NCBI GenBank assembly: GCA_024508935.1
Contig: JANINW010000006.1
Span: 275,769-339,768, forward strand
DNA length: 64,000 nt
Direction: 5' to 3'
Source: Flavipsychrobacter sp.
Lineage (GTDB): Bacteria; Bacteroidota; Bacteroidia; Chitinophagales; Chitinophagaceae
This document shows positions 23,740 to 34,100 of this stretch, in pieces. Position 1 is the stretch's first letter; each line of letters starts with the position of its first letter. A program made the translations under genes and the position numbers. Below the pieces are notes generated by a model. It had not been told where the DNA came from, searched no databases, and worked only from the letters and a program-made list of their open reading frames with translations.

Positions 23740-24608
23740 TGATGGTGACATTGGATAACTACGAAGAATACATGCTGCTGGAAGCAGATGGTGAGCTGGA
23801 TGAGGCGGGAAGGACAGCATTGTATGCATTCCTGGAGCAGCACCCCGGGCTGAGGAAGGAATTGGATGCCTATATGAGCACCCGCCTGGTACCTGATACC
23901 AACATGGTATTTGAGCATAAGGACTCCCTGCTGAAGGATGAACCGGGTAAAAAAACATTTTCACTGGGCAACTGGTGGATATATGCCGCCGCTGCCGCAG
24001 TAGTTGTATTTGTAGTAACCTTTATGAACCGTGAGCAGCAGGAAGAAATACCTGGAACCACAATAGTAAAAACAGAGATTAAAAACACCGCGCCGCAAAA
24101 CAACATCAGCAACAATATAAACACAGCCCCTGTAACCGATAGCGACAAGAGTCTCCATTCAACACCTGCAGGCCCTATCGCTTATGAAAACAAAAAACAG
24201 CATCAGCAAAAGACCAGTATAAAAGCACCGGCTGTTAACCCCGTTGTTAAGCGTCCTGTGCAGGAAGAAAGCGTAGCCCATCAGCCGCTGCCACCTGCCG
24301 AAGCGCCCCGCAAACAGCCTATGCCGGAACACAAACCCATGATACCCGCACCTGAACCTGTGCCGGCACCACAAGAGCATATAGCTGTTGAACCACCGGA
24401 ACCGGCAGCACAGGAACCGGACCTAAAAGAGCGCAGAAGCCTCCTGGCATCTTTACCGCTGAACGAAGGCCGCCGCGAAGGACTGAACGAACTGACCGAT
24501 GCAGTAAACAATAAAATTGAACGGATAAAAAACATGACAAGCAGTATAAAGGGAACGGATGTAAAAGTAAAAATTGGCAACCGCGACTTATTTGTAGTAA
24601 AATTTTAA
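23736..24608 (+). CDS. Probable membrane anti-sigma factor, Pro-rich (290 aa)
   Basis: Not assignable by sequence alone. The first 70 residues are cytoplasmic-looking and contain DNYEEYMLLEADGELDEAG and LEQHPGLRKELDAYM, a pattern common in Bacteroidota anti-sigma proteins. One membrane helix follows (WWIYAAAAAVVVFVVTFM, about 83-100). The remaining 190 residues are a flexible Pro/Ala/Glu-rich periplasmic stretch (around KRPVQEESVAHQPLPPAEAP) ending in a short helical region. No zinc-binding HxxxCxxC motif is seen. The stop/start overlap with the ECF sigma gene supports an anti-sigma role, which is an inference. Confidence 0.7.
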   Translation: MMMVTLDNYEEYMLLEADGELDEAGRTALYAFLEQHPGLRKELDAYMSTRLVPDTNMVFEHKDSLLKDEPGKKTFSLGNWWIYAAAAAVVVFVVTFMNREQQEEIPGTTIVKTEIKNTAPQNNISNNINTAPVTDSDKSLHSTPAGPIAYENKKQHQQKTSIKAPAVNPVVKRPVQEESVAHQPLPPAEAPRKQPMPEHKPMIPAPEPVPAPQEHIAVEPPEPAAQEPDLKERRSLLASLPLNEGRREGLNELTDAVNNKIERIKNMTSSIKGTDVKVKIGNRDLFVVKF

Positions 24609-24620
24609 AACTATTCAGCA

Positions 24621-25424
24621 ATGAAACTAGTATATGGATTGATGGCACTTGTATTATTTCAAACAACTGCCCAGGCACAAGAGCAAAAAAAGTCTAAAAA
24701 AGAGCACAGCATCAGCATCAGCAACGATGGCATTAAGGTAGACAAGTCTTCTGACTCTGCTAAACCGGAGAAAGTATTCTCCTTCGAATTTGGTGTGGTA
24801 GATCTGGGTATCAATTCGGTTCAGGACAAAACGGACTACGCAGGCGCTGCCGCACAGCAATACCTGGATGTTCCTCAAAGCATGGCAAACAACAGCCTTT
24901 TCAGCCTGCGCAACGGCAAATCGTGGAATGTAAATATCTGGCCTGTGATGGCTAAACTGCGCCTGCTGAAAACCGACCACCAGAAGATATACCTGTATTC
25001 AGGTATTGGCTTGCAGGTATACAACTTCCGCTACACAAAGGATATTTCATACAACGATAGCACACCTGGCGTGTACCTCGACAATGTGCAGTTTTCTAAA
25101 AACAAACTATGCATAACTTATGCCAGCATACCACTGGGCCTTACCTTCAAAACCAAGCTGGCAGAAAAAGCCTGGCTGGTGTACGGATTTGGTGTGACCG
25201 GCGGGTACCGCATTAGCTCCTATATGAAACAGGTATCGGGCGCCCGTGGCAAACAAAGGGTACGTGATTCTGACAATTTCGCAGATTTCAATACCTGTGT
25301 AACCGGCGAAATAGGACTGGATAATTATTTCAGGCTCTTTGCCAGCTATCAACTCACACCAATGCATGACGCTGTGATAGACCAGCACCCTTTTATGATA
25401 GGGTTACGCTTAGGCGGCATATAA
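24621..25424 (+). CDS. Outer-membrane beta-barrel protein (267 aa)
   Basis: This protein has a signal peptide (MKLVYGLMALVLFQTTAQA), a charged linker (EQKKSKKEHSISISNDG) and a beta-rich body with alternating pattern: FSFEFGVVDLGINS, WPVMAKLRLLKTDH, IYLYSGIGLQVYNFRY, YASIPLGLTFKTK, AWLVYGFGVTGGYRI and FRLFASYQLTP, ending HPFMIGLRLGGI. This is typical of small eight- to ten-strand outer-membrane barrels (PorT-like class) of Bacteroidota. It is the last gene of the sigma/anti-sigma operon, 12 bases after the anti-sigma-like gene. Ligand and function are unknown. Confidence 0.8.
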   Translation: MKLVYGLMALVLFQTTAQAQEQKKSKKEHSISISNDGIKVDKSSDSAKPEKVFSFEFGVVDLGINSVQDKTDYAGAAAQQYLDVPQSMANNSLFSLRNGKSWNVNIWPVMAKLRLLKTDHQKIYLYSGIGLQVYNFRYTKDISYNDSTPGVYLDNVQFSKNKLCITYASIPLGLTFKTKLAEKAWLVYGFGVTGGYRISSYMKQVSGARGKQRVRDSDNFADFNTCVTGEIGLDNYFRLFASYQLTPMHDAVIDQHPFMIGLRLGGI

Positions 25425-25461
25425 AAAAAATAAGCGGGGCATTTGCCCCGCTTATTTTTTT
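25424..25461. terminator. Bidirectional terminator between barrel gene and glnS
   Basis: AATAAGCGGGGC pairs with GCCCCGCTTATT around ATTT, flanked by A and T runs on both sides, so it serves the barrel gene on the plus strand and glnS on the minus strand. Confidence 0.93.
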
Positions 25462-25473
25462 CAACTAATACAG

Positions 25474-27150
25474 TTATCCTTTTTTTGCTTCCTTAGCCCA
25501 GGCATCTTTCAAACCTACCGTGCGGTTAAACACCAGCTTTTCAGCGGAGCTATCTTTGTCTACACTGAAATAGCCTTTACGCAGAAACTGGAATTGCTCC
25601 CCTTCTTTAGCTGTTGCCAGTGCCGGTTCTATATACACATTCGGCAGCACCTCTAAAGAATGTTCGTTGATATAGTCTTTAAAATCCCCTTCTTCGCTCG
25701 ATGGATCTTCTACTTTGAACAAGCGGTCGTACAAGCGTACCTCGGCGGTTTTTGCAGTAGCTACATTTACCCAGTGTATGGTACCTTTTACATGTATGCC
25801 GCTGGTATCGTGCCCGCTCTTGCTTTCAGGTATATAGGTACAGTGTATCTCTGTTACCTTGCCGTTTGCATCTTTTACAAAGTCTTCGCATTTGACTATA
25901 TAAGCATTCTTCAGCCGAACCATCAGGCCCGGCCCAAGGCGGAAGAATTTTTTAGGTGGTTCTTCCATAAAGTCTTCACGCTCTATCCATATCTCTTTAC
26001 TGAACGGCATTTTCCTATGCCCGCCATTCGGGTCTTCAGGATTGTTCTCTGCTTCCAGTTCTTCTGTTTGCCCTTCAGGATAGTTTGTGATAACCAGCTT
26101 CACCGGGTCAAGTACCGCCATCACGCGATTGGCGGTTTTATTCAGCTGCTCACGCACATGGAACTCCAGCAGGCTGATGTCGGTAATATTTTCGCGCTTG
26201 GCAATGCCTATCGTATCGCAGAAGTTAACGATGGCCTGTGCCGGATAGCCACGGCGGCGCATACCGCTTACTGTGGGCATACGCGGATCATCCCAGCCGG
26301 CCACGTGTTTTTCATTTACCAGTTGCAGCAGCTTACGTTTGCTCATTACGGTATAGGTAAGGTTGCGGCGGGCAAACTCGTACTGGTGCGAAGGGAATAT
26401 CTCCAGCTTTTCAATAAACCAATCGTACAGCGGGCGGTGGTGTATAAACTCCAGCGTGCAGATAGAGTGCGTGATGTTCTCTATACTATCGCTCTGGCCA
26501 TGTGCAAAATCGTACATCGGGTAAATGCACCATTTATCGCCGGTGCGGTGATGATGTGCATGTTTGATACGGTACATCAGCGGATCACGCATCAGCAGGT
26601 TAGGGTGCGCCATGTCTATTTTAGCACGCAGCACTTTTTCACCATCCTTATACTTGCCTGCTTTCATTTCTTCAAACAATTGCAGGTTTTCCTCTACAGT
26701 GCGGTCGCGGCAAGGGCTATTCTTACCTGGCTCAGTAGTAGAACCTTTGGTAGCAGCTATCTCATCGGCCGTGCTATCGTCTACATAAGCCAATCCTTTT
26801 TTAATAAGCGTAACGGCAAAATCGTACATCTTATCAAAATAGTCCGAGGCATAAAATTCATTGTCCCAGCTTTTACCAATCGCATCGCTCAGCCATTTGA
26901 TATCATATTTGATACTCTCCACATATTCTGTATCCTCAGTTACAGGATTGGTATCATCGAAACGCAGGTTGCATTTGCCATTGTATTTTTTGGCCAGCCC
27001 GAAGTTGAGGCAAATAGACGAAGCATGCCCTATGTGCAGGTAACCGTTAGGCTCCGGCGGGAAACGGGTATGTATATATTTATACTTGCCTTCAGCAAGA
27101 TGGTTCTCGATTATTTCTTCAAGAAAATTCAGTGATTTTTCTTCGCTCAT
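25474..27150 (-). CDS. glnS: Glutamine--tRNA ligase
   Basis: The class I enzyme has 558 residues from ATG 27150. It shows [18 protein letters not shown] with the HIGH signature (39-43), [14 protein letters not shown], the SRKL-type KMSKS counterpart ([11 protein letters not shown]), [23 protein letters not shown] and the C-terminal beta-barrel anticodon-binding domains. The extra four codons upstream begin with TTG and are not needed. A -7 box (TAACTTTG) lies at 27185-27178. GlnRS, rather than the GatCAB route only, is thus available for Gln-tRNA formation. Confidence 0.97.
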   Translation of the reverse strand: MSEEKSLNFLEEIIENHLAEGKYKYIHTRFPPEPNGYLHIGHASSICLNFGLAKKYNGKCNLRFDDTNPVTEDTEYVESIKYDIKWLSDAIGKSWDNEFYASDYFDKMYDFAVTLIKKGLAYVDDSTADEIAATKGSTTEPGKNSPCRDRTVEENLQLFEEMKAGKYKDGEKVLRAKIDMAHPNLLMRDPLMYRIKHAHHHRTGDKWCIYPMYDFAHGQSDSIENITHSICTLEFIHHRPLYDWFIEKLEIFPSHQYEFARRNLTYTVMSKRKLLQLVNEKHVAGWDDPRMPTVSGMRRRGYPAQAIVNFCDTIGIAKRENITDISLLEFHVREQLNKTANRVMAVLDPVKLVITNYPEGQTEELEAENNPEDPNGGHRKMPFSKEIWIEREDFMEEPPKKFFRLGPGLMVRLKNAYIVKCEDFVKDANGKVTEIHCTYIPESKSGHDTSGIHVKGTIHWVNVATAKTAEVRLYDRLFKVEDPSSEEGDFKDYINEHSLEVLPNVYIEPALATAKEGEQFQFLRKGYFSVDKDSSAEKLVFNRTVGLKDAWAKEAKKG

Positions 27151-27177
27151 AGCGATGTACAATTATTTTGCAGGCTG

Positions 27178-27185
27178 CAAAGTTA
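27178..27185 (-). promoter_or_regulatory. -7 promoter box of glnS (TAACTTTG)
   Basis: On the minus strand TAACTTTG stands 27 bases before the glnS ATG. No -33 TTTG at the proper distance is convincing. Confidence 0.5.
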
Positions 27186-27277
27186 CATTTTACATGGGGA
27201 TTAATTTCTGCGGCTTGGCCTTGCGATGACGGGTTAGGCCGTAATACCACTTGATCGGAAAGCTTACCCTTAGTTTT

Positions 27278-28024
27278 TTAAGATGAAGGATGTTCATCTT
27301 CCCATTTAGGAAGATGCTTTGCAGGTGTCTTTTTCAATAAAAAACGTACGCCGACAGTGGCTGTTAGTGCGAAATTTTTTGAATCCGTTCTATATTTCTC
27401 AACAAGTTTGCTAACTATCATATTAGCCTGTGGCTGTAAAAAAACAGCCAGGTTATCGGTTATATTATATTCAGCCGCCAACCGGGCAGTGGCCCATACA
27501 CTAAGGCGCACCTGGTTAGTTTGATAATACGTGTTTGTTACTTTCTCGCCGCCATTCCCTGCATCTACAATAATAGTTGGATTGAGATTATAAGAAAGGC
27601 CCGTGCCGACCATAGGTATCAATGCCCAATGCTTACCTGATTTAAAATTATAGCCCAGCGCTACAGGCACCAGGATATGTTTAAATCTTAGATTCACGTC
27701 CCCCACGGGATTGGAAACGCCAGTTGTGCCACCACTTGATAATATGTTGAAGTTGGAATATATATACAGGGAAGCATTTTCCATTTTATAACCGGTCTCA
27801 ATATATTCAATACCCGTTTCCAGGTGCCAGTTGCCTTTAATGAAACCGATATTAACAGCTGCCTGTTTGGCACTATTGTATATAACAGGTGTAGTGCTTT
27901 GATCGTTATACGTATTGGTCACCCCTCCCCCTGCATGCAGTTTTAAATAAATGCCTTCCTGTCCATTGGCCGTAAACGATAGTGAAACAAATAAAGCAAG
28001 GCCAATCCTTTTCAAATAGATCAT
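27278..28024 (-). CDS. Outer-membrane beta-barrel protein (248 aa)
   Basis: A signal peptide (MIYLKRIGLALFVSLSFTANGQ) precedes a beta-strand-rich body with alternating aromatic residues: YLKLHAGGGVTNTY, AAVNIGFIKGNWHLETGIEYIET, FKHILVPVALGYNFK, WALIPMVGTGLSYNLN, LSVWATARLAAEYNI, LAVFLQPQANMIVSK and ALTATVGVRFLLKK. This fits the porin-like or PorT-like outer-membrane barrel class, but I cannot assign a role. It lies alone between glnS (same strand, downstream) and the divergent B12-binding gene. Confidence 0.78.
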   Translation of the reverse strand: MIYLKRIGLALFVSLSFTANGQEGIYLKLHAGGGVTNTYNDQSTTPVIYNSAKQAAVNIGFIKGNWHLETGIEYIETGYKMENASLYIYSNFNILSSGGTTGVSNPVGDVNLRFKHILVPVALGYNFKSGKHWALIPMVGTGLSYNLNPTIIVDAGNGGEKVTNTYYQTNQVRLSVWATARLAAEYNITDNLAVFLQPQANMIVSKLVEKYRTDSKNFALTATVGVRFLLKKTPAKHLPKWEDEHPSS

Positions 28025-28127
28025 ATCCTAATATTAAATTAATCCGCCGCCAAAATAATTCTTTAGCTTATTTATATAGCATGGCAACTATAAATTATTA
28101 CTTTTATTCGCTTTTTTAGACTTAAAT

Positions 28128-28553
28128 ATGACTGAGCAAATGAAGCGGCCGGTACGTGTGCTGGTTGCCAAGGTAGGCCTTGACGGGCATGACAGGGGGG
28201 CCAAAGTAATAGCTACAGCACTGCGCGATGCAGGTATGGAAGTGATATACACCGGCTTGCGCCAGACGCCTGAAATGGTGGTGAACACTGCACTGCAGGA
28301 AGATGTGGATGCCATAGGCATCAGCATACTGAGCGGCGCGCATATGACGGTATTCCCCAAGGTGCAGCAGCTGATGAAAGAAAAAGGACTGGATAATGTA
28401 CTGCTAACAGGTGGTGGCATTATTCCCGAAGAAGATATCAATAAACTAAATGAACTGGGCGTTGGTAAACTATTTCCGCCCGCCGCTACCACTACCGAGA
28501 TAGCGGGGTATATTAACGCCTGGGTGCTGGAACACCGCAAAGAGCTTTTCTAA
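28128..28553 (+). CDS. Stand-alone cobalamin-binding subunit of an acyl-CoA mutase
   Basis: The 141-residue protein is a B12-binding Rossmann-like domain with DGHDRG (Asp19-x-His21-x-x-Gly24, the base-off/His-on ligand motif), [14 protein letters not shown] and [13 protein letters not shown]. These are the residues that cradle the corrin tail in methylmalonyl-CoA mutase and relatives. Here the domain is separate, so it must pair with a substrate-binding mutase subunit coded elsewhere (MCM, isobutyryl- or hydroxyisobutyryl-CoA type). It is followed 31 bases later by a crotonase gene and thus may act in acyl-CoA breakdown. Confidence 0.92.
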   Translation: MTEQMKRPVRVLVAKVGLDGHDRGAKVIATALRDAGMEVIYTGLRQTPEMVVNTALQEDVDAIGISILSGAHMTVFPKVQQLMKEKGLDNVLLTGGGIIPEEDINKLNELGVGKLFPPAATTTEIAGYINAWVLEHRKELF

Positions 28554-28584
28554 AAATCAATCAAACACATAAAAGAAACTAAAA

Positions 28585-29364
28585 ATGTATCAAACATTAT
28601 TGACTGACCTGCAGGATGGCATATTTACAATAACCATCAACAGGCCAGATAAACTGAATGCGCTGAATAAAGATGTAATAGCAGACCTGGGCAAAGCACT
28701 GAACGAGGTATATAATAATGCTGAAATAAAAACAGCCATCATTACAGGTGCAGGAGAGAAGTCTTTTGTAGCCGGTGCCGATATTTCTGAATTTACCAGC
28801 CTGGATGCTAATGGGGGCAGCACGCTGGCCAAACAGGGACAGGACAATGTATTTGATAAGATAGAGAACTGCCCTAAACCCGTAGTAGCAGCGGTGAACG
28901 GCTTCTCTCTGGGCGGCGGTTGCGAACTGGCTATGGCTTGCCATTTCCGCCTGGCGAGTGAGAATGCAAAATTCGGCCAGCCTGAAGTAAACCTTGGACT
29001 GATACCAGGCTATGGCGGCACACAACGCCTTACACAACTGATAGGTAAAGGAAAGGCAATGGAGCTGATGATGACTGCAGATATGATAGGTGCAGACGAA
29101 GCAAAGGCGCTGGGACTGGTAAATTATGTAGTGCCACAGGCTGAGCTTTTGAGCAAGACAAAAGAAATATTGCAAAAAATACAGACTAAAGCTCCCCTTG
29201 CTATTACAAAAGTTATATCTTGTGTGAATGATGCGGCAAAAGGTGAAAAAGATGGTTTCCTCAATGAAATCAAGCGTTTTGGAGAATGTTTTGCCACCGA
29301 GGACATGAAGGAGGGCACCGGAGCTTTCCTAGAAAAAAGAAAAGCTATTTTTAAAGGAAAATAA
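28585..29364 (+). CDS. Enoyl-CoA hydratase/isomerase (crotonase family)
   Basis: The 259-residue crotonase has the oxyanion-hole segments AGAGEKSFVAGADISEF and NGFSLGGGCELAMACHFRLAS, the catalytic Glu region in FGQPEVNLGLIPGYGGTQRLTQLIG, and the C-terminal AITKVI. The two active-site glutamates of true hydratases appear to be present (Glu in GGCELAMAC and Glu in PEVNLG). It likely hydrates 2-enoyl-CoA in fatty-acid or short-chain acyl-CoA oxidation. It lies 31 bases after the B12-binding subunit gene and 32 before the DUF6089 gene. Confidence 0.92.
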   Translation: MYQTLLTDLQDGIFTITINRPDKLNALNKDVIADLGKALNEVYNNAEIKTAIITGAGEKSFVAGADISEFTSLDANGGSTLAKQGQDNVFDKIENCPKPVVAAVNGFSLGGGCELAMACHFRLASENAKFGQPEVNLGLIPGYGGTQRLTQLIGKGKAMELMMTADMIGADEAKALGLVNYVVPQAELLSKTKEILQKIQTKAPLAITKVISCVNDAAKGEKDGFLNEIKRFGECFATEDMKEGTGAFLEKRKAIFKGK

Positions 29365-29396
29365 TTTTTTTATCTTCAACGCTAAAATCAGAACAC

Positions 29397-30374
29397 ATGC
29401 GGAAAAAATTGGTCCGTAGCCTTTTAGCTCTATGCGCCAGTGCTGCTGCCGTTTCAGCATATGCGCAGCCTGCCATTATGCGTGAATATGTCGAGTACCC
29501 AGGTTTTTCAGTTGGCATCAATGCCGGCATTGCAGACCTGTGGGGCGATGTAGGTACCAAGAGCTTTGTAGACCATTACACAAATGGCAAGTATTTCAAT
29601 AAACCATGCTTTATGGGTGGCGTATTTGGAAGATATACTGCCCACCCTATGCTTGCAATAAGGCTTGGTGTGAACTACGGTACATTGTATGCTACAGATG
29701 CATGGAATGAAAAGAAAGCGAAAGAAGCCAAAAATGTAGAAGCCGACGCCTACCAGCGCTACCTGCGCAATCAAGATGTAAGGGCCAATATATGGGAAGG
29801 AAGCCTCTTGGTGGAAGTAATGCCACTGAGGGCCAATTCTGAAAGCCGCTCTTCAGGAAGGCGCCTGCAGCCCTATCTAGCTGTTGGTGTGGCCGGTTTT
29901 ACCTACAAACCGCAAACTTCACTGATAGACCGCGTTACCGGGGCAAAAACATGGGTAGATACCCGCGACCTGCACCTGGAAGGTGAGGACCTGGAGTTTA
30001 CAAAAGCTACAGAACACCACTCAAAAAAATCATATAATTGGGTACTGGCCGTACCGGTAGGCCTTGGCTTACGTTGGGATATCAATAAACAAATGGCTAT
30101 AGGTGCTGAATACCTGTTCCGCTTTACTACAACCGACAGGCTGGACAACGTGAGCAGTGAATATGCTTCTGCCGACTATTTCGACAGGAACCTGCCACCG
30201 GATAAAGCTGCATTGGCAAAACAGGTCTATGACAAATCATGGGCTATTGAACCGGGCGTAAAACACGAGCCTTGGACCAAACGTGGCAATAAAGAAATAA
30301 AAGATAATTATTCTACCTTATCTATTATGTTCATCTACAGGCTTAATAGTAACAAAACACCTTGGTGGTACTAA
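29397..30374 (+). CDS. DUF6089-type outer-membrane barrel (325 aa)
   Basis: A signal peptide (MRKKLVRSLLALCASAAAVSAYA) precedes a beta-rich sequence with YPGFSVGINAGIADLWGDVG, CFMGGVFGRYTAHPMLAIRLGVNYG, NIWEGSLLVEVMPL, LQPYLAVGVAGFTYKP, WVLAVPVGLGLRW and IGAEYLFRFTTTDRLDNVS. I recognise this pattern as the DUF6089 outer-membrane barrel of Bacteroidota, of unknown role. It follows the crotonase gene by 32 bases and ends at a strong terminator. Confidence 0.85.
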   Translation: MRKKLVRSLLALCASAAAVSAYAQPAIMREYVEYPGFSVGINAGIADLWGDVGTKSFVDHYTNGKYFNKPCFMGGVFGRYTAHPMLAIRLGVNYGTLYATDAWNEKKAKEAKNVEADAYQRYLRNQDVRANIWEGSLLVEVMPLRANSESRSSGRRLQPYLAVGVAGFTYKPQTSLIDRVTGAKTWVDTRDLHLEGEDLEFTKATEHHSKKSYNWVLAVPVGLGLRWDINKQMAIGAEYLFRFTTTDRLDNVSSEYASADYFDRNLPPDKAALAKQVYDKSWAIEPGVKHEPWTKRGNKEIKDNYSTLSIMFIYRLNSNKTPWWY

Positions 30375-30401
30375 TTTTCAGCATTATTCATTAATTTACA
30401 G

Positions 30402-30430
30402 AGCGGTATGATACATCATACCGCTTTTTT
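30402..30430 (+). terminator. Rho-independent terminator after DUF6089 gene
   Basis: AGCGGTATGAT (30402-30412) pairs with ATCATACCGCT (30415-30425), then six T. Confidence 0.92.
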
Positions 30431-30534
30431 ATTAGTATTTGGCATATATGCGCAGTCAAAAAAGTTTTTATGGCTTTTTTGCTGACGTGTTATGCTATTA
30501 ATCCGTCTATTTTTAGTCAGGGAACAGGAAAATT

Positions 30535-31116
30535 ATGTTTGCTTATTTAGAAGGTGATTTGTCTTATAAATCGCCATCGCTGCTTATTCTGTCAGTGCAT
30601 GGTGTGGGTTATGAAGTGAATATAACCCTGCAAACCTATGAACAGGTGCAGGGGCTTGATAAATGCAGGCTGTACACACACCTGCAGATAAGGGAAGATG
30701 CGTGGGTATTGTATGGTTTTGCGAACGAGCAGGAACGGGCTACTTTCAGGCTGCTGCTGGGCATTAGCGGTGTTGGTGCTGCTACGGCCCGCATCATACT
30801 TTCTTCGCTCACCCCTGCAGAGCTGCAACGTGCTGTGGCTTTTGAGGATGCGAAGACCCTGGAAAAAATAAAAGGCATAGGTGGCAAAACGGCCCAGCGT
30901 ATCATATTAGAATTAAAAGGCAAATTAGACCTGCCCCAAAATAATAATATGCTGCCTGCGCCTGACAAACACAATACCACAGCCGAAGATGCGTTATTTG
31001 CTTTAGTGAATCTTGGCATCAGCAAGCCTGTTGCCGACGCAGCCCTCAAGAAGATTAAAGATGCCGAAGGAATGCCTGTGGAAGAACTGATAAAACAGGC
31101 GCTGAGAATGTTATAA
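30535..31116 (+). CDS. ruvA: Holliday junction branch migration protein RuvA
   Basis: RuvA tetramers clamp the four-way junction and recruit RuvB motors. The 193-residue protein has an N-terminal OB fold (MFAYLEGDLSYKSPSLLILS, then VNGVGYEVNI-like HGVGYEVNI), a central double helix-hairpin-helix domain (ISGVGAATARIILSSL and IKGIGGKTAQRIILELKGKL) and a C-terminal three-helix domain (TAEDALFALVNLGISKPVA) that contacts RuvB. It is only 22 bases ahead of sprA on the same strand, so they may share a transcript. Confidence 0.97.
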   Translation: MFAYLEGDLSYKSPSLLILSVHGVGYEVNITLQTYEQVQGLDKCRLYTHLQIREDAWVLYGFANEQERATFRLLLGISGVGAATARIILSSLTPAELQRAVAFEDAKTLEKIKGIGGKTAQRIILELKGKLDLPQNNNMLPAPDKHNTTAEDALFALVNLGISKPVADAALKKIKDAEGMPVEELIKQALRML

Positions 31117-31138
31117 CCCTAACGAAACGAAGAGTACA

Positions 31139-34100
31139 TTGAACCGCAAGAGTTATTTTGGATATAAACTATTAGTCTTTATAACATTGGCCGTGACCAT
31201 AGCCAATGCTGCTGCCCATGATAATGATGACCCGTTCGAGTTTTATGACGAACCGCAGCCGGATACGCCGCGCAACTCGAACCGGGATACCAGTCTTCAT
31301 TTCCCGGTATACGATAACAGCGGCATACCCGGTGAGCGTAACCCGTCCAGCATAGATCTTAATGATCCTTCCAACCTGCAGAAATCAGTTGAATATGATC
31401 CGCAGGATAACCGCTACTATTTCAATGAAAGGCTGAGTGACCGCTACCTGCGTAATCCAACCTATATGACTGCGGAGGAGTATGCAAAATACAGGGCGGA
31501 GCAGGATGAGCAATCTTACTGGAAACGCAGGCTGGATGCATTGACGCTCTTCAATAAGAAGCCTCAACTGCCTACCATGTACAAAGAAGGTATCTTCGAC
31601 CGTATATTTGGCGGAAGCACTATATCTGTAAGGCCACAGGGTAATGTGGATGTAACATTTGGTGGCAACTGGCAAAACATTAAAAACCCTACCTTGCCTC
31701 AACGGGCACAGAAATACGGCATATTCGATTTTGATATGCAGATGAATGTGAACCTGCTGGCTACGGTGGGCGATAAGCTGAAACTGAACATCAGCAACAA
31801 TACCAAAGCTACATTCGATTATCAAAACATCCAGAAACTGGAATATACCGGCAAGGAAGATGAGATCATTAAAAAAATAGAAGCAGGCAATATCAGTTTT
31901 CCGCTTAGGAGCAACCTGATAAACGGTGTGCAATCATTATTCGGTTTAAAAACACAGCTGCAGTTTGGTAAACTATGGGTAACAGGTGTTGTTTCGCAGC
32001 AAAAATCGAAACGCCAGAGCCTTACCATACAGGGCGGCCAGCAAACACAACAATTTGCTATAAAAGCCGATGAATATGAAGAGAACCGCCACTTCCTGCT
32101 GGCACAATATTTCTACAACAACTACAACAATGCCCTGAAGAATTATCCTATCATCAATTCGCAGGTAAGCATCAACAAAATAGAAGTATGGATAACCAAC
32201 CGTACAGGTGCTACAGACGGTATACGTAACGTCGTAGGCTTTATGGACCTCGGTGAGTCAACCCCATACCAAACTGCATTATCGGGCGCTGCAAGGCCTA
32301 TACCTTTCAGCCTTGCCGATAATAACGCCAACCAGCTGTATAGCCAGCTTACACAAAACCCCGCTGCGAGGTTTGATGTAAGCGCTACTACAGCTATACA
32401 GGCGCTAGGCTTGTCGCTGGGCCAGGATTTTGTACGTACCACTGCACGTAAACTGAATGCTACAGAATATTCATTCAACCCGCAACTGGGTTATATATCG
32501 CTCAACACGCAGCTGAACCCGGATGATATGCTGGCAGTAGCATTCCGCTACACCTACAACGGTAAAGTATACCAGGTAGGTGAATTTTCGGAAGACCTCC
32601 CGCCGAGTTCCGCTACCCCCGGTTCTTCTACCGGAGATCAGAAAATACTGTTCCTGAAATTACTGAAAGGAACGGCTCTTCAGCCAACGCTGCCGGTATG
32701 GAACCTGATGATGAAAAACGTTTATGCACTGGGCGGCCTGGGCGTATCTAAAGAAGATTTCAGGCTGAACATATTGTACCAGGACCCCGGTGGCGGCGAA
32801 AAAAGATATTTACCCGAAGGCCCTAATGCAGGTACACCACTGCTCAACTTACTCAACCTCGACCGTCTTAATATCCAGAATGACCCTGCCCCCGATGGTA
32901 TCTTCGACTTTGTGGAAGGCGTGACCATCAATACACAGCAGGGTAAAATCATATTCCCGGTATTGAAACCATTTGGCGAAGACCTTGGTCCTGCATTGGG
33001 CAACCTGCCGCAATTCACAAAAAAATACCTGTACACGATACTGTACGATTCTACCAAAACGGTTGCCAAGCAATTCCAGCAGAATAACCGCTATATCATA
33101 AGAGGTGCTTACAAATCAGCTTCTTCTTCAGAGATATTTTTGGGTGGCTTTAATATACCACAAGGCTCTGTAGCAGTATCTGCTGGCGGGCAAAAACTGG
33201 TAGAAAACGTAGACTACCAGATAGACTACGGCCTGGGACGTTTGAAAATACTCAATTCAGGCATACTCAATTCGGGTATCCCTATCAATGTGCAGTACGA
33301 AGACAATGCAACATTCGGTTTCCAGCAGCAAAACTTTATGGGAGCACGGCTGGACTACTATGTAAACAATAGCTTGTCGATAGGCGGTACTTATATGCGC
33401 CTTACAGAACGCCCTTTCACACAGAAAACAACATTTGGTGAAGACCCGATAAAAAATACAGTGTTAGGACTGGATGCCAATTACCAATCGGAAGCCATGT
33501 CTTTGACCAGGCTATTGGACAAACTGCCGATCTACTCTACCACTGCTCCATCAATAGTAACCGCCTCTGCCGAAGTAGCGGGCCTTTTGCCCAGCCACCC
33601 AAAACAGATAGATGCCCTTGACCCGGAAGGTTCCGTATACATAGACGATTTTGAAGGTACACGCAGTTCTTACGATCTGAAATTCCCTGCCAATGCATGG
33701 TCGCTGGCTTCTGCCCCGGTAGGCGCTACAGATAAGAACGGCAGGATACTATTTCCTGAAGCCACCCTGAACGACCAGTTGCCTTATGGCAAGAACAGGG
33801 CACGCCTGGCATGGTACTCAATAGAGCCCACGCTGGTAGATCCAAGTTCGGGCGTACCTGCTTATGTAAAGAATGACCCTAACCAGCACTACATAAGACT
33901 GGTGCAGCAGAATGAAGTATTCCCTCAAAAGTCTACTACCACACTGCAAAGTGCACTTACTACATTCGATCTTGGTTTTTATCCGAAAGACCGCGGCCCT
34001 TATAACTTTGATGTAAGCAATATAGATGCCGACGGCAAATTTACCAATCCGCAAGCCCGCTGGGGTGGTATCATGCGCTCTATAGACAACAGCGATTTTG

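Noticed and set aside
25660-27135. A 491-codon plus-strand frame opposite glnS
   Set aside because: The minus strand codes a full glutaminyl-tRNA synthetase with HIGH and MSK motifs. The plus frame has an aromatic/His-rich composition typical of a shadow frame.
28024-28128. Possible cobalamin riboswitch ahead of the B12-binding subunit gene
   Set aside because: The 103-base gap is too short and lacks a recognisable B12-box-like core or multi-branch structure.
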